From the NCBI GenBank assembly GCA_046160865.1, contig JBJXHG010000139.1, forward strand, positions 1-30,299: a stretch of 30,299 nucleotides of DNA. The letters run 5' to 3'. How positions within the stretch are numbered: the stretch's first letter is position 1; the number at the start of each line of letters is the position of its first letter. The DNA comes from JBJXHG01 sp046160865 (lineage in GTDB: Bacteria; Planctomycetota; UBA1135; GCA-002686595). Below the pieces are notes generated by a model, which ran no database searches, was not told where the DNA came from, and saw only the letters and a program-made list of their open reading frames with translations. Of the stretch, positions 24,901-30,299 are shown in pieces. The translations under genes were made by a program, and so were the position numbers.

Positions 24901-26043
24901 CTAGGAAGCAGACCGCTGATCAGCCTTAGGCTCATTGATTGACTTGTCCTGCTGACCCAAGCGCATGACCTCGACGTAGGTCTTATTCCATAGGTTGTTG
25001 ATGTCGAGATACTTGCGCGCGCACGCAAGTGTAAGCAAGAGGATCAGTACAAGCCACGCGAAGTCCAGCATCAGTGCAATGATCGTCAGGTGGTCATTGA
25101 ACAAGATTCCCCGGTCGAGCGTGTAGAAATCATAGCCAAGAATGACGAACTGAACCACCGCTGGCAGTGAGAACAGCGTGTAGGGCACCAGGTCCCAGAA
25201 TAGTTCGTTCTTCACGTCCTGCAATCGGGGCGAAGTCAACACCTGGTGCATTGCAAGCGCGTGATAGACGGAGTCGAGCTGACGTACATGCTTCTCGCGC
25301 TGGTCGGACGACTCGTGTTGGCCGTGACCCGCCTTGCGCTCTTGATCTCGTTCGCGATTCGCTTGCGCTTCGCGCTCATCCTGTTTCTTGTCATCCTCCT
25401 CGGCTTGATCGAACGTGGATTGCAGGTTCTGAAGTTCGCGTTGAAACGCGAATCGAAGCCACAATAGGAGCACAATGAAGCACAAACCTGCGATAGGCCC
25501 CAAGTCGTTCACGTCGAATCTGATGCCGACGAAGGGGACGGTCACGACGGTCGTGTTGTCTACGGCGGCATGTTGAATCGTATGGAGCTTCGCCTGCAGG
25601 ATCGCGTACTCTCGCATGGCTATGCCGAACTCGGGCGCCAGCGACGGAAACTCGGTTCTGAGGTACTGCTTTGCTCTCTTGAACCGAGGCAGCTCTTCTT
25701 TGCTGATGATCGTATCCACCAACTCACGCTTCTCTGGCGGACGAGTGAAGCCCAGCGGCACCTCGCCCGCCTCAAGTTGAGCTACCTCTTTCGAATAGTC
25801 GCGCTCGAGCAGATACGGGTACCACTTCACGACGTCGTGAAGCACGCGGAGCCGTTCATTGGTCCAGCTCCAGTGGAACGAGTTCCAGAGCGCGACGAAC
25901 GCGAGGATGCTCGCGATGTTGATCGCGATGATTACGAACCTTGCACGGTCCGAGGACGCGTAGCACGCCTTGATGTGCTCTTGGGTCGTCGACTCTGGGA
26001 CGACTCGAACGTCGACGGACCGATCGATCCTGATTCTTTTCAT
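24901..26043 (-). CDS. Four-helix membrane protein of unknown family
   Basis: A 380-residue protein that I do not recognise. Hydrophobic segments lie near residues 36-56, 185-203, 305-325 and 335-355. A charged, coiled-coil-like stretch (DQAEEDDKKQDEREAQANRE onward) sits between helices two and three. The ATG at 26043 is preferred; a start nine residues upstream (26070) is possible. Base composition is lower than the BMC operon (31 G+C of 60 in 25081-25140), suggesting separate origin. It is convergent with the ACT gene, with six bases between the two ends and no evident terminator. No partner gene is obvious. Confidence 0.75.
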   Translation of the reverse strand: MKRIRIDRSVDVRVVPESTTQEHIKACYASSDRARFVIIAINIASILAFVALWNSFHWSWTNERLRVLHDVVKWYPYLLERDYSKEVAQLEAGEVPLGFTRPPEKRELVDTIISKEELPRFKRAKQYLRTEFPSLAPEFGIAMREYAILQAKLHTIQHAAVDNTTVVTVPFVGIRFDVNDLGPIAGLCFIVLLLWLRFAFQRELQNLQSTFDQAEEDDKKQDEREAQANRERDQERKAGHGQHESSDQREKHVRQLDSVYHALAMHQVLTSPRLQDVKNELFWDLVPYTLFSLPAVVQFVILGYDFYTLDRGILFNDHLTIIALMLDFAWLVLILLLTLACARKYLDINNLWNKTYVEVMRLGQQDKSINEPKADQRSAS

Positions 26044-26659
26044 CTGACTTGGATCCCTGTGCACAATCATTCAGCCCGAGTCGTCGCTGACCTCGTGCTG
26101 GACCGAAGGATGCCGCAGTGGACGGTATCACGACTCATCGAATGCTGCTCGTTCGTCATGAGCATGCCGAATCCACCGGTTTCTCTCCCTATCTACGCGA
26201 ACTGCGAGCGCAACTGTATCGCTTGTGGCGTAAGCTCGCAAGGTGGACGGTTTCTAGTCGCCGACTGACTGTGCTGCACCGCTTCTGTGTGCTGCATGAG
26301 CGAGACGATTCACAGCGCAAAGGCTGGAGATCGTGTGAACCGCAAGCGGAACTGTGTGGGAGGATTCGTGTCCCCCTCCGACGAACTGCAGTACCTCTCG
26401 ATTCGGCCATCCAAATCGCACCGGACCGGCTCAGAGCGAGGATCGACAACGGTGAGCACCGCGATCGGTTCGAGGTTTCTCACGACATCGCCGCGTTCGT
26501 GCTGCCTCGTGCGGTGTCCAGAGAAGCTCGGCGACACGGAATCACTTCTCGTTGAGCTCGTTGAGCGATATTGCTCCGCGGGGCCGACCGACGAGTTGCT
26601 TCCGTGCCATGCGTGGCCTTGCGCTTGCGGCACATGCGATCAGCGAGCAGGCTCACCCC
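26044..26659. other. Gene-poor, A+T-richer interval
   Basis: About 615 bases with only short overlapping open frames on both strands, none with a recognisable family, ribosome site or consistent codon use. Base composition is lower than that of the main operons. It may be intergenic DNA left by past insertions with the neighbouring membrane-protein gene and toxin-antitoxin remnant. Confidence 0.5.
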
Positions 26660-26878
26660 ATGAAGTTCCGGCGCGAGGACATCCAAAAGCTGAGCATCCC
26701 CGAGCGCATTCAGCTCGTCGAAGACATTTGGGACAGCATCGCGGAAGCGTCCGAATTACTTCCCGTGACCGACGCTCAGCGCAAGGATCTCGATCGCCGC
26801 CGCGAGGAATACCGAAAGAATCTCACCGACACGCGCACGTGGAGCGAAGTGCGCGAGCGTCTCGAAGGTGACCAGTGA
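26660..26878 (+). CDS. Addiction-module antitoxin (Unstab_antitox, PF09720 type)
   Basis: A 72-residue protein: KLSIPERIQLVEDIWDSIAE, a LPVTDAQRKDLDRRREEY block, and TWSEVRERLEGD. These are the usual marks of the short antitoxins paired with RelE/ParE toxins. The start at 26660 gives the typical length. The following toxin frame overlaps its stop by four bases (GTGA) but is broken, so this antitoxin is probably an orphan. Confidence 0.85.
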   Translation: MKFRREDIQKLSIPERIQLVEDIWDSIAEASELLPVTDAQRKDLDRRREEYRKNLTDTRTWSEVRERLEGDQ

Positions 26879-27075
26879 CCATTCACTCGTGCAGCCGAGC
26901 AGGATCTCCTCGAAGCGCAGCGCTGGTATCGGCGGCAAGCGCGCGGTCTGCACCTGGAGTTCGTTCGAGCGGTCGAGGCGGAAGTCGCCGCGATCGAGAG
27001 CCTTCCCGAGAGCCGACCGATCGTTCATCACGACGTGCGAAGGGCCGTGATGCGTCGATTTACACACGGCGAAGC
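26875..27075 (+). pseudogene. RelE/ParE-type toxin, frameshifted and truncated
   Basis: The GTG at 26875 overlaps the antitoxin stop as in intact pairs, and reads MTIHS. The toxin-like sequence then continues in another frame from 26891: AAEQDLLEAQRWYRRQARG, HLEFVRAVEAEVAAIE, SLPESRPIVHHDVRRAVMRRF. The change of frame near 26890 implies a one- or two-base indel. After RRF the family continues with a PYGVYF-like block, which is absent, so the C-terminus is also lost. Confidence 0.75.
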
Positions 27076-27185
27076 GGCCAGAGACGCGCGAGCGACGAAT
27101 GCGCGAGTCGATCGGTCTGCTCGCAGCTCGACGGAAGCTCGGTCTGAAATAGCGCGGTCGGGGCGCGCGTCACGGTCCGCTTCGC

Positions 27186-28265
27186 CTACGGCACCCACGT
27201 CACCGCAATCGTATTGGTGTAGTTCGCGGTGCCGGGTGTGCAGAAGGCAGCCGCGTTGCGGTAGTACGCCGTGTAGAAGTGCGTGCCGCCGCTCGCGGGG
27301 ACCATGCCGAGCACGGACAGCGCGGGCTCGCCGATGCCGGGATGGCTCGATGCGTTGCCGGAGTTCGTCTTCGAGCCCAGTCGGCGAATCGCCCCTGCCA
27401 TGCAGTTGATGCCGTCGAGCAGCGGCTTGGGATCGAGCAACGTGCTCTGCGCATAGATGCACAGCGCGTTCGGCATGCTCGAGCCGTGCAGCACGACCGT
27501 ATCGGCGCTGACGCTCGCGGTGCCGCTCGCGCCGAGCAGCGCACCGCTCGCGAAGAACGAGTTGCCGCAGCCGTGACCTGCCGCGCCTTCGTTCGCGCAC
27601 GGACACGCGACGACGGAGCCGTCGCCGGCGCACACGCTCTCGAAGTTGTCGAGCTTCCGTAGCTGGACGCCGTTCACCGCGGCCCACTGCAGGCCGCCGT
27701 TCGCGAAGATCGCGAGGTTGCCGTTCGCCACGTGCACGCGGTGCAGCGCGTAGTTGAGGCCGAGCTGAAGCTGTCCGGTCACCGTCGACGTCGTGCTCAT
27801 CGAGCCGTCGGGCGATCCGAAAACCGAGATGTGCGATGCGACGGGAATGTCCGTGTCGACCGCGTACGTGTAGGCAAGGTAGTCGCCGGGCGTGAGACCG
27901 GTGACGAGCAGGCCTCCCGACGAGAGCAGCACGAGGAAGTCGTCGAGCAGCTGTCCGTCACCGCCCGTCGTGAGCGCGTGGTCGTGGGCGTAGTCGCTGA
28001 AACTCTGCACGGGGCTGCCGGAGATCTGCACACCGGTCGCGTTGCCGGCGAGATCGACGAGCGCGAACGGCGACGCGAGTTGCGCCGCGACGATCTCGTT
28101 CCACACGCCGGGTTGCGCGGCCGCGGCGCCGTACGTGGCCGGCGGCAGGCCGGTGCCCGGCGGGAACGCGCCGAAGTCGACGTTGAAATCCTGCGCGACG
28201 GCGGCGCGCGCGGTGAGCAACGCGATCGTTGCGGCCAGCAGCGGAGCAGAGCGTCGGTGCTTCAT
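27186..28265 (-). CDS. Secreted protein with planctomycete-type Cys/Gly C-terminal domain
   Basis: A 359-residue exported protein. A signal peptide spans about residues 1-24 (MKHRRSAPLLAATIALL, cleavage after AVA). Residues 25-210 form a beta-rich N-terminal domain of no named family (TPGDYLAYTYAVD, HRVHVANGNLAIFANGG). The C-terminal part has CAGDGS, VACPCANEGAAGHGCGNS, a TVVLHGSSMPN block and a final YYRNAAAFCTPG...NTIAVTWVP. I know this module from many secreted proteins of a planctomycete group; its function is unknown. The ATG at 28265 gives the signal peptide; the frame upstream is open but Arg-rich. Confidence 0.75.
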   Translation of the reverse strand: MKHRRSAPLLAATIALLTARAAVAQDFNVDFGAFPPGTGLPPATYGAAAAQPGVWNEIVAAQLASPFALVDLAGNATGVQISGSPVQSFSDYAHDHALTTGGDGQLLDDFLVLLSSGGLLVTGLTPGDYLAYTYAVDTDIPVASHISVFGSPDGSMSTTSTVTGQLQLGLNYALHRVHVANGNLAIFANGGLQWAAVNGVQLRKLDNFESVCAGDGSVVACPCANEGAAGHGCGNSFFASGALLGASGTASVSADTVVLHGSSMPNALCIYAQSTLLDPKPLLDGINCMAGAIRRLGSKTNSGNASSHPGIGEPALSVLGMVPASGGTHFYTAYYRNAAAFCTPGTANYTNTIAVTWVP

Positions 28266-28518
28266 GAGGAGTGCGTGGAGTCGTGGGGTATCGACGCGAC
28301 CGGCCGTCGCGCCGCGCTGCTCGCATGGTCTACGGCGCGGCGAAGCCGTCCGTGGAGTTTCGTGCGACCGAACGCGCAGCGAGTTCGGTCTCACTCTATA
28401 CGCTCGGGCTCCGCGAGCCGGTTCGGGGTTCTCGTTTCGTTCCATTCGGGTCCTGGCTCGTCAGCGTCGAGGCCGGCCGTGGCGGACGCAGCCAGGCTGA
28501 TGGAACGCCGTCCGCGGC

Positions 28519-29007
28519 GTGGACGACGAACCCCGACACCGTGACTTTGCACGCGACGGATCTCACACCGATTGGCTCACGGTGTTCAGCGAGAGCGACG
28601 TGCTCGTCATCGGCGGCTTCGCGTCGCACGACGGAGTGCGATGGCGCGGCGGCGCGTTCGTGCGCTTCGGCGGACGAGTCGCGGTGAACGACACGGGTCG
28701 CACTTCGCATTCGTCGCTCGGATCCATGTTGCCGCTGTCGGTTGTCGGTGGAACGCCGCCGAAGAGCGGCACGTCGGCGTTCCATCCGTCGCGCGAACGC
28801 AACGTGGCGGGGCTCTCCTGTGACGCCTACATGACCCGGTTCACGAGCACGTATGACGCGGTCTCGAATTGGCGCACCGCGCGCCCTGGCTTGGAGCAGC
28901 GCGACCGAGCAGGCCCAGCACGCGTATGGGCCGGCGAGCCCTGCGCGCGTGCTGCTGCGGGAAAGTGCGAGAGCGTTCCTCCAGCCGTCGCGATGCCTGC
29001 TGGGTGA
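28519..29007 (+). CDS. Doubtful hypothetical protein in a gene-poor stretch
   Basis: A 162-residue frame with G/C-rich third codon positions and a VLVIGGFASHDGVRWRGGAF block that vaguely recalls repeat motifs of beta-propeller or delta-60-type surface proteins. No signal peptide, ribosome site or clear family was found, and the frame begins without a convincing start. It may be a decayed gene fragment. Otherwise 28266-29128 holds nothing I can support. Confidence 0.25.
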   Translation: MDDEPRHRDFARDGSHTDWLTVFSESDVLVIGGFASHDGVRWRGGAFVRFGGRVAVNDTGRTSHSSLGSMLPLSVVGGTPPKSGTSAFHPSRERNVAGLSCDAYMTRFTSTYDAVSNWRTARPGLEQRDRAGPARVWAGEPCARAAAGKCESVPPAVAMPAG

Positions 29008-29128
29008 GACATCGTCGTCACGACGCTTGCCGGCCCGGCTCATGCAGCGTAGCGTCGACGAGTAGAGTCAGCCGCTCGCAACGGCTGCCGTTCAAGTCCG
29101 ACAAGCCCTCGCGGAGAGAGGAATCGTC

Positions 29129-29929
29129 ATGTCCGTGCCCGTGCGCCGGCGCTTCGCCGGCCTGGTGTTCGTATCGTGTTTCACGTGGTGCGCCTCGCTC
29201 GTCGCATGGACCGGTCGCGCGAGCGCGCAATGCAGTACGTGTCCGCCGCCGCCACCTGTGATTTCGGACGAGATGATTACGGCTGCCGCGACACTGGCAA
29301 ACGGAGGCGCGTATCCGGCCGACGTCGACTTCGCGATCGACGATAGTGCGAAGAGTGACTTCCTGGCTGAGTTCGACGAGGGGCTGCTGTGGTTCGACGA
29401 CACGATCACGATCTACACCGGAAACATCGCACGCTTGTTCGAAGTAACGGATTTCAGCTCGTCGTTTTTCGAGGGATTGCTCAGCGGGATTCTGCACCAC
29501 GAGTTCGGTCACAAGTGTGCGTCGGATCGTGGTGGCACGAACAACGCAGACAACGAATTCTATGCGTGCCATCACATTGCCGTGTTCGCTGATACAGCGA
29601 CGTTCGCTTGTGAACAAGCAGAAGAGCTCGAGTTCGAGATCGACGACTTGATGAAGCAGAGCCCGTTGCCGATCGATGAGATCAACGCGCTTCGAGACAA
29701 GGTCGAAGGGCTGTGCAGGGTGAACGAAGCGAGCCGCGAAATGATGAACAGGCCCGAAGGAGCAATGGCGGCGAAGGAATGCTCGTGCGGCAGCACGCCG
29801 TACGCGCCACCGACGGAATGTCCAGAACTGACGATACTTCCTCCGCCTGGCGGCTGTTCGAGCGATTACCCAGAGGATCCGCGAACAGGAGAGCCTCAAG
29901 TCGTCCCGGAGTGTCCGATATGTCCGTGA
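29129..29929 (+). CDS. Secreted HExxH zincin-like protein of the duplicated cassette (copy 2, gene A)
   Basis: A 266-residue exported protein, paralog of the gene at 13695-14471. A signal peptide (about 1-33, cleavage after ASA) precedes QCSTCPPPPP. Shared blocks are LANGG...DVDF, LLWFDDTITIY, GLLSGILHHEFGHKC with HEFGH at residues 124-128, CHHIAVFADTATFACEQA, SPLPIDEI, AAKECSCGSTPYAP and the C-terminal GCSSDYP...CPICP. The HExxH suggests a zinc peptidase fold, but no named family is recognised. The ribosome site AGAGGAA precedes the ATG by 6 bases. Gene B starts within its last codons. G+C is moderate (32 of 60 in 29581-29640). Confidence 0.8.
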   Translation: MSVPVRRRFAGLVFVSCFTWCASLVAWTGRASAQCSTCPPPPPVISDEMITAAATLANGGAYPADVDFAIDDSAKSDFLAEFDEGLLWFDDTITIYTGNIARLFEVTDFSSSFFEGLLSGILHHEFGHKCASDRGGTNNADNEFYACHHIAVFADTATFACEQAEELEFEIDDLMKQSPLPIDEINALRDKVEGLCRVNEASREMMNRPEGAMAAKECSCGSTPYAPPTECPELTILPPPGGCSSDYPEDPRTGEPQVVPECPICP

Positions 29930-30299
29930 TCAAACGAAAGGCCGCATCTAGAGCTGCTCTCTGGACGGCCGTACCACTCGCACTCGTCGCGGGCGGGTAC
30001 GTATTCAATGCGTCGATTCAGCGTGCTGTTGTCGCGATCGAAGTCAGCTTCAACACGCGCAGCGAGGACGGTGCGCACAGTGGCGGCTCGGCGTGGCAGA
30101 CTTCTCGCGCGGTGCACGTGAGCAGCACCCTCGTACAGGAGGTCTTTCGCATACGTGGACAAAAGAAGTTCACGGTCATCAATCGCGACATCACGCCGGC
30201 GGGGAGCTGGGATGAGGTGAGCTACGAGTTCGCGACTCCATACCAAGTCATCGTTGTGGCTGATCGCGGCCCAGATGAGTTCTATGTCGCCGGTCGAAC
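29920..30299 (+). CDS. Membrane-anchored protein of the duplicated cassette (copy 2, gene B), cut by the window end
   Basis: The first 126 residues of a paralog of 12733-13680; the 3' end is outside the window. It begins MSVIKRKAASRAALW followed by one hydrophobic segment (about residues 14-30), then SRAVHVSSTLVQEVFRIRGQ, FTVINRDITPAGSWDEVSYE and DEFYVAGR, matching copy 1 block by block. It overlaps the end of gene A by ten bases, or by four if the in-frame GTG at 29926 is the start. Confidence 0.8.
   Translation, partial: MSVIKRKAASRAALWTAVPLALVAGGYVFNASIQRAVVAIEVSFNTRSEDGAHSGGSAWQTSRAVHVSSTLVQEVFRIRGQKKFTVINRDITPAGSWDEVSYEFATPYQVIVVADRGPDEFYVAGR

Noticed and set aside
27186..28262. CRISPR or phage remnants anywhere in the window
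   Set aside because: No regularly spaced repeats, cas genes, integrase or structural phage proteins were seen.

Overview
The window is high-GC DNA (sampled 60-base lines in core genes count near 70% G+C) with genes on both strands and short operons. The best lineage guess is Planctomycetota, of the kind rich in secreted sulfatases. The support is a sulfatase with its own formylglycine-generating enzyme, and a secreted protein (27186-28265) whose C-terminal half has the Cys/Gly pattern CAGDGS...CPC, GHGCGNS, TVVLHGSSMPN, which I associate with large marine planctomycetes. This assignment is inference. No rRNA or tRNA gene was seen.

Layout. 29-1174 (-) is a geranylgeranyl-reductase-family flavoenzyme. 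1699-2472 (+) is a DUF4239 membrane protein flanked by two inverted copies of a ~128-base dispersed repeat. 2786-6642 (+) is a secreted sulfatase, a secreted HAD phosphatase and a membrane-anchored FGE-type sulfatase activator. 6666-10601 (-) is an operon of lysine 2,3-aminomutase, a D-Ala-D-Ala-ligase-like ATP-grasp enzyme, a GNAT acetyltransferase and a Cys-rich YkgJ/DUF3109-like protein, preceded by an untracked 42-residue Pro/Thr/Lys-rich small gene. 11255-12700 (+) is a sigma-54 activator with a degenerate receiver domain. 12733-14471 (-) is an A+T-richer two-gene cassette (secreted HExxH protein plus membrane-anchored partner), bounded on its far side by a degenerate copy of the last ~25 codons of the sigma-54 activator. 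14629-15951 (-) is an APC amino-acid permease, 16128-17429 (+) an amidohydrolase, 17519-17839 (+) a YbjQ-family protein and 17857-18981 (-) a TlpA-type thioredoxin fusion.

The centre of interest is 19525-24894 (+), an eight-gene bacterial microcompartment (BMC) operon behind a plausible sigma-70-type promoter: BMC-H, CoA-acylating aldehyde dehydrogenase, second BMC-H, BMC-T (double-stacking type), two BMC-P pentamer genes, a second BMC-T, and an ACT-domain protein with a BMC-type N-terminal segment. All shell classes are present, but the only enzyme is the aldehyde dehydrogenase; no signature aldehyde-producing enzyme, phosphotransacylase or alcohol dehydrogenase is encoded here. The dehydrogenase carries a ~170-residue disordered linker and a Cys-rich tail after a short helix. 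The shell set differs from the BMC-T-free planctomycete/verrucomicrobial type and resembles the Haliangium ochraceum shell set.

The right end (24901-30299) holds an unrecognised four-helix membrane protein (-), an antitoxin with a broken toxin, the planctomycete-type secreted protein (-), a gene-poor stretch, and a second copy of the HExxH/membrane-partner cassette (+) that runs off the window.
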